A stretch of DNA of 64,000 bases from Adineta steineri (Eukaryota; Rotifera; Eurotatoria; Adinetida; Adinetidae). Positions 54,619 to 64,000 of the stretch are shown piece by piece (the first letter of the stretch is position 1; every line of letters starts with the position of its first letter). The notes beneath the pieces were generated by a model. It was not told the DNA's origin, searched no databases, and saw only the letters and a list, made by a program, of their open reading frames with translations. Location: positions 19,879 through 83,878 of the forward strand of contig CAJNOI010000299.1 in assembly GCA_905250115.1 (NCBI GenBank), read 5' to 3'. A program made the translations under genes and the position numbers.

Positions 54619-55927
54619 TATATAATAAACTTTTTGATTAATATTATTTCAAAGTAATTTTATTTTTATAGTTATAATAAACATATTCCGAAAATTTTAT
54701 TCAGAAATTCATCTATCGGAAGTAATGTGATTATAGTGTAAAAAACGGAAGAATATGACATGTGAAAATATCTTATACTAATCGAGACGTCATAAAACGT
54801 GTTTTTCGACATTTATTCCTACAGAATTTTTTTCGATTGTAAAATCATCATCTCTCATGTGGAGGCTTGTAAATTTTTAATACTTCAGACTTTATTAATC
54901 TGCAGTATGGTAACAATGAATCATGATTCAAACTATTTATATTTTTATTGTTAAGAAACTACGATAAGCTATTCATGGAGGATGTTATTATTTTGTTCAA
55001 AAATGATTATTTTTTCTCTCAGTATGCTCTGTTATACGCAATAAGCAATGAGGTTCTATCGATTTTGATTTGACCTTATAATAAAGAATAAAGATAGTCT
55101 TTATTTTAAAAACAGATAACGCTCATTTATGGATTCGTTGACCCTTTTCTGAAAGAAACAATGATAGTTTGGTTAGTAAAGTGTTTAGTCTAATCATATA
55201 ATGTTCCTGAATGGCTGCCAGTAGATATAATAACCAGAACAGAGCACATCAGGACCCTCTCTTAAAATACAAAATAAAATAATTATCTAGTAGAAAAGAA
55301 GGAAAATAATCAGAGATAGAATTGATTAGGTTCTATATAACTCTACATTTATTTCAACACTTAGAATAATGAGAGAAAGAATATGTAAAAGGATACGTAG
55401 CAAATATTTCTGTTTGTAGTATTTTTTATGAGCAATAGAATTCAATTTTAGTTTTATACATTGAAAAACAATATAAACTTTTCATTCAAACAGCAATCTT
55501 TAACTTTTAAAAATGAACATAAATGAATAAAAAATTGATTTATTACTCGTTTTGATTTATATTGTTGGTGAAAAAGTTACTACGTAATTGGTTTTTATTA
55601 GAATGAATACGATATTTAATCATTTTTAATAAACTTCATTTCGTATCTAATAGACTTGTTCATCAAATAATTTCTACAAAGTAGTTGACAACCAGTAACT
55701 ATTTTATATCACTGAAAACAAAGAACTTGGATTTTTTTCATACACTTTATTCAATAACTGTAACAAAAACAAGTAGACTAAGAAATACAATATAATAAGC
55801 AAAGAAAAAAATATAAAATGAATATGTCAGCATAACTCAATATGAAGATGAAATGTATATGGTTAATTAACAGTTTCCATGAAAAATGCAGATTATTCCA
55901 GAAGCAGGAATATAATTAACATTAATT
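54619..55927. other. intergenic region between convergent genes
   Basis: About 1.3 kb of AT-rich sequence between convergent genes. No ORF of note, no repeat recognised. Confidence 0.5.
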
Positions 55928-58900
55928 TTATGGATTTGACGGTATTCTAAGAGACAAATGCAGTCCTTTTGCCTCTTTAGTAAAAGCTTCAATGAGCTCG
56001 TTATATAGTTTCAAATTTGGAGCACGTAGTTCTATTGGTTCACCATTATCATACACCATCAATTTGCCTTCATTAATTGACACCGCAACACCTTTCAGGA
56101 ATGTTATTACAATCGCCGTGGACAGCCAATCAGCATTTTGAGTAACGAAAAATTTTCTGATTAATTCATCCAGTGAAATGATTTTTAGGCACTTCAATCG
56201 TCTTCCACGCATGCACAGCTTAAAAATTAATATTGGACCAAAATCAATCAGTACGGCTGACGAATGTAAAATACCATCTATAGCATTTGCAACTTGAAAA
56301 GGCAAATTCCCATTATCATGCATATCCACAAGCTTAGTGATCAGTTCCTTCGTCGCTGCTTTTTCACCGATTTTTTCGAGACCTCCGCATGCAGCTAATC
56401 TGACCTCCTTACTTTTGTCTTCTAATGCATTAATCAATTCGGTGATCACTTCATCTGTCGCTGCTTTACCACCTATATTTCCGAGAGCTGTGTATGCCCT
56501 CACTCTGACCTCGTTACTCACATCTCCTAATGCATTAATCAGTTTAGTGATCACTTCATCCGTCGCTGCTTTTTCACCTATATTCCCGAGAGCGTCACAT
56601 GCACTTGATCTGACACTGTCATCCTCATCTTCTAATACCGTAATCAGTTTACTGATCACTTCATTCGTCGTTGCTTGTTTACCTATATTCCTGAGAGCAA
56701 GGCATGCATATGATCTGACATGTTCACTCTCATCTTCTAATGCACTAACCAGTTCAGTAATAACTTCATTTATCGCTGCTTTTTCACGTATATTCCCGAG
56801 AGCATAGCATGCACTTGATCTAACCCATTCACTCTCATCTTCTAATGCACTAACCAGTTCAGTGATAACTTCATTTATCGCTGCTTTTTCACGTATATTC
56901 CCGAGAGCCCTGCATGCACTTGATCTGATACTGTCACTCTTATCTTTTAAAGCACTAAGCAGTTTAGTAATCACATCATTCGTCGCTGCTTTTTCACCCA
57001 TTTCTCCAAGAGCTACGCATGCACTGTTTTTGACAAGGTTATTCTCATCCTCGAATGTACTAAACAGCTTATTAATCACTTCGTTCGTCACCGCTTTTTC
57101 ACCCATTTTCCCGAGAGCTTGGCATGCAGACCATCTGACACGTTCACTCTTATCTTCCAATGCACTAACCAGTTTAGTGATTACTTCATTCGTCGCTGCT
57201 TTTTCACCTATATTTCTGAGAACTACGCATGCACTGTGTCTGGTACTGTCACTTTTATCTTCTAAAGCACTGAGCAGTTTAGTGATCACTTTATTCGTCC
57301 CTGATTTGTCACCAATTTCTCCGAGAGCTTCACATGCACTGATTATGACACTCGTATCCTTATCTTGTGATGCACTAATCAGTTTAGTGATCACTCTATC
57401 CGTCGCTGCTTCTTCATCTATATTCCTGAGAGCTTCGCATGCATAGTATCTGACGCTGTCGTTTTTATCATCTAGTGCGATAGTCACTAAATTAATCAGT
57501 GCAGCCGGTAGATTTGAAATGTTCATTTGAGAAATAAATGAGACTACTGTGATTCTGATCTTTGAATTATCATTTTGAAGTAGATGGGTAACTACATTGA
57601 TAATTCTTTGATTGCTTATTACCGATGGTGCTCTTCCTAATGATTGTACAAGACATTCAGGAATAATTTTGTTTTCTGATGACAAAGTATATTCAATGTA
57701 TTTTGCTATCCATTCTATCAATACAGTGTGTTGTGGAATAATTGATTGGCCAGCTGTCTCTTCAATGCAAGAAATAATAAGTTGCATATGTCTTATTCCA
57801 AGAAGATCTATCGGTGATGTTAATATAAGCCCCCAAAAGATGTTTAAACATGTGTTTGAATCAGCTTCATTGGATAGACCGGCTAGAAAAGTAAATACTA
57901 ATGCATAACGTTGATTGTATTTCTCTCGTTGAATAAACTTCATTTCTTCTGGATGAGTTGAAGAGTTTTTGAGAGCTTTAATCAAATATCGTGCTGTAAA
58001 ATATTCTTGGAAACTGAGATGCACAAAATAATGATCTTTGTCCGTTTCAATTTGAGTATTGATACCTTGTTTATTAAAACTTTTGAGAATTCCCATATTG
58101 AGTATATGCAGATGATTAAATGAAGAGTCTTTCTTTAATGCTTCATTCAGTAATTCTGATTGTAGAATAATAGTGTTACTCTTCATTCCATTAAAGGCTA
58201 GATTTTCTAAGAATGCTAATTCTTTTTCACAACGTTGGTTGACGTCGTCTTTAGATAAATTTTGAATTTTTTTATTTGGCATTGATAAATATCGTCGACA
58301 TAACCATTCTATCATAACTGTATATAATGATGTTATTGTTAATTCTTTTGTTAATATAAAATCTTCATTACTCCAAAGACTGCATATCAGTTCTAGATTC
58401 ACTGGAATATGTGCAACACCCCAGATAGATCGATTTGTTTGTAAGAATCTGAATAGTTTTTGACTTTTGTTCAAAGAATTGTCTAATTCATTTTTTATTT
58501 GATTAAAGAATTGCTGTACATACTGTTTGATATTGTCGTCTGTAAAACCTGTGATTTCCATTTGTACATGATAAGCTAATGAATTTTGATATGGACGAGA
58601 TGTTAATATATGATGTGGAGTTTTAAGTAATTGTTCGAATAAACATTCCAAATGTGAAGGTACATTTTGTACAATTTCATCATATCCATCCAAAATCCAT
58701 AGAGTTTTTCTTGCATCAAAGTGCTTTTTCAGAAGTTTGTCTTCACTTTCAGATAGATCATATGAAAAGATCTCTTTTTTTACAAGATCAATTAAAGAAT
58801 AACTTTGACCAATTGGTAAAGGAGGATATCGATTAGTTGTTAAGCGACGTAATGGAATCAAAGCCAATAATTCATACTGTGTCCAACATAAACCCATCGC

Positions 58901-59323
58901 CCATTGATAAGCAATATATCGACAAAATGTGGATTTTCCGATTCCAGCACGTCCAAACACCAGCACTTTCTTCTCTTGATTTTTACATGCTTCAAAAATG
59001 TTTTTAACATCTATTGTAGTTTTTGTTCCGTAAATCTCTTCAAAACTTCCCATAATTGCATCACTATTGGGAGCATCACGAAGTTGTTTTTCTTTTTGTT
59101 GTTGTTTTTCAGTTTCGATGAGGGCTAAATTAATATAACTGTCTTCAATTGAATAGAATTTTGCTGGATTCATTAGACGTTCAATATAACCATTTTGTCT
59201 ATACTCTTGTTTTATCCATTCAAATAAATGATTTGATTCAGATTGTGATTCACTATTAAAAATATATAGAATATTTAGCAAAATAATGAATATTTTATAA
59301 ATTCCTATCGGCCATAAGCTCAT
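55928..59323 (-). CDS. NACHT NTPase with HEAT-repeat array (STAND protein)
   Basis: An intronless 1131-residue protein. Residues about 8-24 are hydrophobic (a membrane anchor or signal). The NACHT domain has Walker A GRAGIGKST (124-132) and Walker B LWILDGYDE (208-216), then HILTSRPY sensor-like and FVHLSFQEYFTARYL, typical of NACHT helical domains. After about residue 600 come eleven tandem 35-residue HEAT repeats (type ITKLLSALEDKSDSxRxSAC-ALGNIGEKAATNEV) and a twelfth partial one. A unique tail follows with RRLKCLKIISLDELIRKFF and SINEGKLMVYDNGEPIELRA. STAND proteins with sensor repeats work as nucleotide-switched danger receptors. Here the effector would be in the N-terminal part or tail and is not recognisable. 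Related NACHT-HEAT genes are known from bacteria and cyanobacteria, suggesting transfer. Confidence 0.9.
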   Translation of the reverse strand: MSLWPIGIYKIFIILLNILYIFNSESQSESNHLFEWIKQEYRQNGYIERLMNPAKFYSIEDSYINLALIETEKQQQKEKQLRDAPNSDAIMGSFEEIYGTKTTIDVKNIFEACKNQEKKVLVFGRAGIGKSTFCRYIAYQWAMGLCWTQYELLALIPLRRLTTNRYPPLPIGQSYSLIDLVKKEIFSYDLSESEDKLLKKHFDARKTLWILDGYDEIVQNVPSHLECLFEQLLKTPHHILTSRPYQNSLAYHVQMEITGFTDDNIKQYVQQFFNQIKNELDNSLNKSQKLFRFLQTNRSIWGVAHIPVNLELICSLWSNEDFILTKELTITSLYTVMIEWLCRRYLSMPNKKIQNLSKDDVNQRCEKELAFLENLAFNGMKSNTIILQSELLNEALKKDSSFNHLHILNMGILKSFNKQGINTQIETDKDHYFVHLSFQEYFTARYLIKALKNSSTHPEEMKFIQREKYNQRYALVFTFLAGLSNEADSNTCLNIFWGLILTSPIDLLGIRHMQLIISCIEETAGQSIIPQHTVLIEWIAKYIEYTLSSENKIIPECLVQSLGRAPSVISNQRIINVVTHLLQNDNSKIRITVVSFISQMNISNLPAALINLVTIALDDKNDSVRYYACEALRNIDEEAATDRVITKLISASQDKDTSVIISACEALGEIGDKSGTNKVITKLLSALEDKSDSTRHSACVVLRNIGEKAATNEVITKLVSALEDKSERVRWSACQALGKMGEKAVTNEVINKLFSTFEDENNLVKNSACVALGEMGEKAATNDVITKLLSALKDKSDSIRSSACRALGNIREKAAINEVITELVSALEDESEWVRSSACYALGNIREKAAINEVITELVSALEDESEHVRSYACLALRNIGKQATTNEVISKLITVLEDEDDSVRSSACDALGNIGEKAATDEVITKLINALGDVSNEVRVRAYTALGNIGGKAATDEVITELINALEDKSKEVRLAACGGLEKIGEKAATKELITKLVDMHDNGNLPFQVANAIDGILHSSAVLIDFGPILIFKLCMRGRRLKCLKIISLDELIRKFFVTQNADWLSTAIVITFLKGVAVSINEGKLMVYDNGEPIELRAPNLKLYNELIEAFTKEAKGLHLSLRIPSNP
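56370..57480 (-). repeat. tandem 105-bp coding repeats (HEAT units)
   Basis: The HEAT array is encoded by 105-bp units in direct tandem. Units at about 56730-56834 and 56835-56939 are nearly identical, with long shared runs around CTCATCTTCTAATGCACTAA, while outer units have diverged. This points to recent unit duplication. The repeat also produces open antisense frames. Confidence 0.85.
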
Positions 59324-59799
59324 GTAATGTATTTTCGATTAGTTCAAGTAATTTACTAATGGATTTATAAAAGAGGAACTAATATCTCATGTATCACAAG
59401 GAGATTTATCTATTTGCATTTCTATAAACTTTTTCGGGCAAACCTTTAGCTTTGCTACGGTTCATCAATAAAAAATAGATGTTATCGAAAAACTATATGG
59501 AATGTTTTGTAGATCTTCTTATAGGTAGTTAGTATGTGAATTGTAAAAGTTCTAGTTGAAACTATATTCTAGTTTGTAAACTTATATGTACGCATTACTA
59601 TCAGCTTTAGTTTACCTTTTCTATGATATGTGCTTCTTGTCAATATTTAAGTTTCAATGTTAAAGTATTTATCAGATAAAATAAAGGGTGAGACAATGTG
59701 AATCGTATTGTAGATCGTCATACTTATATAGTAGAGAATTTTTATAGAATGGTCACATTAAATATATTCTCAATGGCAAATGAATGTGATACATTTTAT
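59324..59799. other. intergenic spacer
   Basis: AT-rich promoter-like spacer between the NACHT-HEAT gene and the ADP-ribosyltransferase gene. No other feature seen. Confidence 0.45.
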
Positions 59800-60483
59800 T
59801 TATCTTTTTAAGTGGACTAACCTTTGAGGAGTTATTTCATTCAAGTGAACAACAAAGAGACGATTAATGAAATTGAGTGCTCCGGTTTTGGCTTGTACAC
59901 AAGTTCCAGGCATTAGAACAACTTCCTTTTCCTCTGGACTTGCTGAAAATTGGGAGATATCTTTGCCACATTTAGCTTCAATGGTGAATAAAGTGCCATG
60001 TTCGCCAAGAAATGGTTGAACAATTTCCAGATCCAATGAAGTCGAGTTTACACTCCACCAGATCTCAATATTATTGTTAGCAAAGACTGAACTGACATCA
60101 CCGTAGACGGCTCTCCAAACAACCTTGTTAATTGATGGTAATTTCTTGAGAGCTGTCATAAACAATTTTAAGTAAGCAAACCATGGCTTAAGTGCATGTC
60201 GATTTTCAGCTCGAAGTGCTTTGTTAAGAGAAGAAAAGAAAGATGATGGCATCGAATAAAGATATATGGCCGCTGATTCATCCCGCATTAATAAATCTGA
60301 ATATCGATTATATTTCTTTTTAGCTGTCATAACATAAGCTAAGACATTGGGAACGAGTGGAATCAGTTCTTCTACAGCTTCTTCTAATGTCAGAATAGGT
60401 GAATCTTCATAACCAAATATTGGACTGCGATTGGCTTCTTGAAGTTCTGAGAGAGTGCGGTTTACGAAACGATTTTCCGACAT
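59800..60483 (-). CDS. R-S-E class mono-ADP-ribosyltransferase (ART)
   Basis: A 227-residue frame starting MSENRFVNRT. The R-S-E catalytic layout is visible: Arg124 in VVWRAVYGDV, the S-T-S motif in WWSVNSTSLD (147-149), and a final ExE in SPEEKEVVL (Glu185/Glu187) just before the PGT turn. This is the fold of arginine-specific ectoADP-ribosyltransferases, which move ADP-ribose from NAD to Arg. No signal peptide or GPI tail is seen, so this copy is probably intracellular. Bdelloids have large ART families, often fused to TPR or WD repeats; this one is a bare domain. Only 9 bp upstream in the same frame a TAA ends another coding-like stretch, see 60493-60665. Confidence 0.85.
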   Translation of the reverse strand: MSENRFVNRTLSELQEANRSPIFGYEDSPILTLEEAVEELIPLVPNVLAYVMTAKKKYNRYSDLLMRDESAAIYLYSMPSSFFSSLNKALRAENRHALKPWFAYLKLFMTALKKLPSINKVVWRAVYGDVSSVFANNNIEIWWSVNSTSLDLEIVQPFLGEHGTLFTIEAKCGKDISQFSASPEEKEVVLMPGTCVQAKTGALNFINRLFVVHLNEITPQRLVHLKR

Positions 60484-60492
60484 AAATATCAA

Positions 60493-60665
60493 TTATTGTT
60501 GTATTTTCGCCGAGATTCGTTTAAGTTGATCGTTTGTATCTGAAAGGCAAAAATAATTTAGACGATGCATCAATTCAAATCTTGCTCCAGATTCGTAGTC
60601 TTCTACTGAATTTTCAATAAAAGCAAGGTTCATGTCTAGCAAGAACTGTTGTGTGGCTACTAGTA
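60493..60665 (-). pseudogene. coding-like fragment directly upstream of the ART frame
   Basis: Read on the minus strand it gives a soluble helical peptide (QQFLLDMNLAFIENSVEDYE, GARFELMHRLNYFCLSDTND) ending KIQQ and TAA. The TAA is in the same frame as the ART and lies nine bases before its ATG. It may be the last exon of a helical N-terminal region that was once fused to the ART, now separated by a stop, or an unrelated 3' end. Confidence 0.4.
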
Positions 60666-61238
60666 TACGAAGACAAGCTTTCGATTAATATTATAGAAGA
60701 CGAGTACGAAGACATCCATATGCATTCAAGTTATCGTTTAGTATAAACGAAAATAGGGTCAATAATTGTGATAGTAATTGACTACCCTTATCCCTCATTG
60801 TATGCCTATAGAATATTATTAAATACATGCAGAGCATAAACAATATGTATGCGATATGTCGCTATAAAAAGATGACTTGCATTATGAGCCTGAACGTAGA
60901 TAGATCTGAGATTCTGTAAAAGATAAAAGTAGAATGTGAGTATATGTTGATAAAGCGCTGAGAAATGTAGGCGAGAGCGTTCAGCCGCGAAGCACTCGAT
61001 TGTTTATGATTATTTTTAAGAAATTTTAGTTAGAGAGAAAGAAAACGAAAAGAACACATTTTGGATAGAATGCAAGTTGAAGCTCATCTAACGGCAAATC
61101 GAAAAATACGCGTAAAAACAATAACCTACTCACTTTGATGTAGAATATGGCTTCGAGGATTAAACAAGTTTATTGATAAATCACACAAGACAATAGTAAA
61201 CAATAAAGTAAAAGATCATATAATTTGTTATATAAAAA
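60666..61238. other. intergenic spacer
   Basis: No gene or clear repeat recognised. Confidence 0.4.
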
Positions 61239-61760
61239 TGAGGGCTGTATATATAGAGAGAGAATGACTATCTTGGTAGAGCGAAAGATACATATAGAAT
61301 ATTAGAAGATATCACATCCTAGTAAAGATATCCAGGTACAAGTTATTATATACGATATCAAGAGAGAGATAAAGATGTTTATCGAGGCAAGAAAGAATAA
61401 GTAACACGTGGATTTGTTAGAAGAAGATATTACCACATAAAACCACCATAAAGAGAATTTTATCACGAAAAGAAATCTGTTATACGAAAAAACAATTGCG
61501 TAATAGTTTTTGCCGTAGAAAGAATACTCGTCATGTTAAGAAATTCAAAACAATATATGCGCCGTCGCCTTTATAAATGGCGAGAAGAGACTGCTGAAAA
61601 TTTTTCTTTGAAAGAAAGGAGAAAGAGTAGAATGCTGTTTGACTGTATGTACAGAATAGTTTTCTTCCACAGATTCTTATCTAATATAGTAACATAAACA
61701 CCATTTTTTCTCTTTATCATGAAATAAATCAGTCTCTTCTATGTAAAATTAAACGCAAAA
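61239..61760 (+). mobile_element. LTR-like unit, family member 2
   Basis: Begins TGAGGGCTGTATATATAGAG and has AGATATC motifs, TTTATCGAGGCAAG, CGTCGCC plus TTTATAAATGG (TATA-like, about 61570) and ATGAAATAAATC (polyA-like, about 61720). Feature order and several blocks match the unit at 4402. There are no coding sequences next to it, so it looks like a solo LTR or an old relic. The 3' boundary is uncertain. Confidence 0.4.
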
Positions 61761-61933
61761 TGAACGCGTGTATCTGTATTACTATTTGAAAACGTGGATC
61801 AATCCAAAAAATATTCCATTAAAACATGACTTTAAATAAAAAGAAGTGGCTATATACACCTAGATAGATAAAAAAATTAACTAAAAAATATTAAGTTATA
61901 TCAGTCTTACACACATTTCATTACTAACATATA

Positions 61934-62582
61934 TGAAATGTCTTAACTAAATAATAGTTTTACTTTATTAATTCTTTATTACACTCGAAAATAAAATAAA
62001 ATAATTTATTACAGTTGTGTATATTCGCAAAAAAAACTTAATTTAAATAAAAATCAATCATCTTACAAGCATTTCTATAACTTATTGTCTTGGGCTTCAA
62101 GTAGTTTTTTTTCTATTAATTAATTATAAAACAAAAGATACTATATTTTTTCATAATTAATTAGTATATAAATTGGAAAATTGAAAAACATTAGATTAAT
62201 CAGCACTCAGCCCAAGATAGTACAAGCGCATACTAGTCTGATTGCATTTGCTCTTAATATAATACTAAAAAGTGAATACGCAGTTCATCGGCACTCTTTA
62301 AGCAGAAAAAGGAACAAGATAAAGATTCTTTTTTCATGTAGCAATCTGACAATTGAGAGGATTTTGAAAAAAATTTTAAAAAGTGGTTTGATATATATTA
62401 ACCGCTCTTCAATGAAATATAATGAAAAAAGAGTGAAAGAAATATTTGTAAGATGATTGATTTTTATTTTAAATAAGATTTTTTGCGTATATGCGCAACT
62501 GTGATACATAATTTAAACTTATTTTTGAATTTATTAAAGAATTAATAAAGTAAAACTATTATTAAGTTAAAACATGTCATTT
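61934..62582. mobile_element. non-autonomous DNA transposon-like element with about 145-bp terminal inverted repeats
   Basis: Positions about 61934-62078 and 62439-62582 are reverse complements with some indels. Shared blocks include TAATAGTTTTACTTTATTAA and AAAAATCAATCATCTTACAA. The 360-bp interior has one short basic open frame (62181-62456) without transposase features. It is probably a MITE or other deletion derivative. Target-site duplications were not identified. Confidence 0.7.
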
Positions 62583-63222
62583 ACGATTTTAAGAAGTGAT
62601 GACATAATAGCTGTTGAAGTACTCAATGAATTTCTATTTTGAGTTGAAATTGAATGACAAACGTTCGATATAATATGTTAACTGAAAAGTGAGTTGATAT
62701 GAACTGTTGATAGATGATATTTCTAAACTAGAAAAGATATCTTAATAAGACATAATCTATGAACAGAGTAAACTAGTTTGATCTCAATTAAAAGAATTAG
62801 ATGATTTCAATTTTTTCTTTAGTAAGAATTTTGTGCTTTTCATAAAGCTTATGTCTCTTACAGGGTTAAGTTCTTTTCCCTACACATCAGACATTCTCTA
62901 GACTACTTCCGAATGAATTTTGCTCAAATAAGCATACTACTAGTATTTTAGCTTAGCAATATATATGAACTATTTCTAATCACTAATTCACCTGATCAAA
63001 TTCGATCATCTCGCGTATATGTACTTCAATAAGTTTAATTACACAAAAGGTGATAGGTAGTTTTTTTGTTTTCAGTTAAAATATATTAATGATATGAAAA
63101 TAATTATAAAATCATTCGTGTGGTTCTTTTTCAATCAATCAAATAAATATAATGAATTTATTCAACAATTAATGTTGCTAAGATTCTCTGTATACTTAAT
63201 CAAATAGCAACCGCGTTCTAAC
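62583..63222. other. intergenic spacer
   Basis: AT-rich; no gene seen. Confidence 0.4.
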
Positions 63223-63408
63223 ATGGATGATGTAACAAGCATTATCGGCGTAGTTATCACATCTATATTCGTTCTGATTACAATTTTAACTGGACTTTTA
63301 TACTATTTCATTGTATATCATCATCATGAACAACAAAAACGAAGTGATAGTGATACTAACATTTCTACAACAATCGAAGAAAACAAAATTTCAACGACAT
63401 CGTTTTAA
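63223..63408 (+). CDS. small single-pass membrane protein
   Basis: 61 residues: a short acidic N-terminus (MDDVTS), one strong TM helix (IIGVVITSIFVLITILTGLL) and a His/Ser/Thr-rich hydrophilic tail. The next gene starts only 60 bp after its stop, on the same strand. The family is not recognised. The strong hydrophobic helix and coding-like codon use argue that it is real, but the length makes it uncertain. Confidence 0.45.
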   Translation: MDDVTSIIGVVITSIFVLITILTGLLYYFIVYHHHEQQKRSDSDTNISTTIEENKISTTSF

Positions 63409-63468
63409 AAAAAAGATAGGACTTCTTATTATCATTTACCCGCACTCTTTTGATTTATAAAGTTCTAT

Positions 63469-63954
63469 ATGTTTTTCACTAGTAACGATCCATTTTCAAA
63501 TAATATTAAAAAATCTAATTATATAATAACTTTTCTTTCTGGTACAATAACTGGAATAGCATGGTGGATTATCATTGATATACTCGTTCGTTCAACTGAA
63601 GATTTATTTTCTCGTATTTACATTCTACCTGGTATTATCATTACATTAATGCTTATTATTATTCATTTCATTCCTAATACAGCAATACAAGATGAAAATA
63701 ATCTAATAAATCTATTTAATAATGATGGTCATTCAATAAAATGTGCAAGATTTTTATTATTTCTTATTTTTCTTATCATTTTTTCAGCTGTTATCGCTAG
63801 TGTATGGATATTTATTGCAGATTATATAAGTACAACTAACATAAACAAGAAACTAACATATGTACAATGGTTTGGTGCTGGTAATATGTTATTTACAATA
63901 TTACTTGCTATTGCTTCATTATTAAATCGATTTGGACGAAAAGAAATCGAATAG
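63469..63954 (+). CDS. TMEM50 family four-helix membrane protein
   Basis: 161 residues without introns. Helix 1 has SGTITGIAWWIIIDILV, matching the WWIIID motif of TMEM50A/B. Helices 2 to 4 follow: IIITLMLIIIHFIPN, LIFLIIFSAVIASVWIFIAD (the conserved SxWI) and NMLFTILLAIASLLNRFGRK, whose FGR end is typical. TMEM50 proteins are ER/Golgi membrane proteins linked to secretory cargo and sodium-pump trafficking. The vertebrate N-terminal Cys-containing segment is absent or diverged. Confidence 0.8.
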   Translation: MFFTSNDPFSNNIKKSNYIITFLSGTITGIAWWIIIDILVRSTEDLFSRIYILPGIIITLMLIIIHFIPNTAIQDENNLINLFNNDGHSIKCARFLLFLIFLIIFSAVIASVWIFIADYISTTNINKKLTYVQWFGAGNMLFTILLAIASLLNRFGRKEIE

Positions 63955-64000
63955 AATAATATAATAATAAAAACGATTAATGCCGACATCTAGGGATATT

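Noticed and set aside
56337-57446. Long plus-strand open frames (156 and 194 codons)
   Set aside because: They are antisense shadows of the tandem HEAT repeat array, kept open by repetition.
55928-59323. Possible CRISPR-like array because of regular direct repeats
   Set aside because: The repeat is coding, has no spacers, and lies in a eukaryotic gene.
63994-64000. Similarity of GCCGACATCTA near the window end to sequence near 1890
   Set aside because: Only about 11 bases match, with no supporting flanking similarity.

Overview
The window is nuclear DNA of a small-genome metazoan, most probably a bdelloid rotifer (Adineta/Rotaria type). The sequence is AT-rich. Genes are compact, with many 50-60 nt GT-AG introns and close spacing. 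Ordinary animal genes (MAP7, PRPF38A, PPT1, CLIP3/4, CCDC28, nicotinic-receptor-like, TMEM50) sit beside families typical of bdelloids: a degraded Penelope/Athena-type reverse transcriptase, a NACHT-HEAT protein, an R-S-E ADP-ribosyltransferase, a questin-oxidase-like enzyme and an RNA ligase. Short G/T-rich hairpins of TGTGGG flavour are also present. The organism call is an inference from this combination.

Layout. 0-4 kb: 3' end of an unidentified coiled-coil gene, a 0.5 kb foldback MITE and an alpha/beta hydrolase. 4.2-10.6 kb: mobile-element graveyard (tRNA-like sequences, an LTR-like unit with gag-like debris, a duplicated TDP-43-N-terminus-like exon pair, a decayed Penelope-like RT). 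10.9-12.1 kb: a GPCR (-). 12-15 kb: hairpin repeats and a candidate solo LTR. 15-18.8 kb: an intronless ABCC/MRP transporter (+). 19-21 kb: F-box/LRR-like gene (-). 23.5-25.6 kb: two convergent genes both cut by a 100-N gap (tetraspan-like +, cys-loop receptor -). 27-30 kb: Ly6-like protein, single-pass membrane protein, questin-oxidase-like enzyme. 30.8-35.2 kb: proline/glutamine-rich protein and a collagen-C1q protein. 35.3-38.8 kb: PPT1 and PRPF38A (-). 40-53.4 kb: long same-strand run, with MAP7 carrying a complete SUEL-lectin membrane-protein gene inside an intron, then DUSP, DnaJ, CLIP3/4 and CCDC28; the RNA ligase follows. 55.9-60.5 kb: NACHT-HEAT and ADP-ribosyltransferase (-). 61-62.6 kb: LTR-like relic and a TIR element. 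63.2-64 kb: two small membrane proteins, one TMEM50-like.

How the genes relate. Several + strand genes (MAP7, CLIP3/4, CCDC28, DnaJ) suggest cytoskeletal and housekeeping roles. Their 99-186 bp spacing, with polypyrimidine-AG acceptors just before start codons, fits trans-spliced polycistronic transcription. The NACHT-HEAT/ART pair has architecture shared with innate-immunity and conflict systems. No direct evidence here joins them into one pathway. One of the two N gaps (49204-49303) is flanked by identical 47-bp ends and looks like an assembly artefact; the other hides the 3' ends of two genes.
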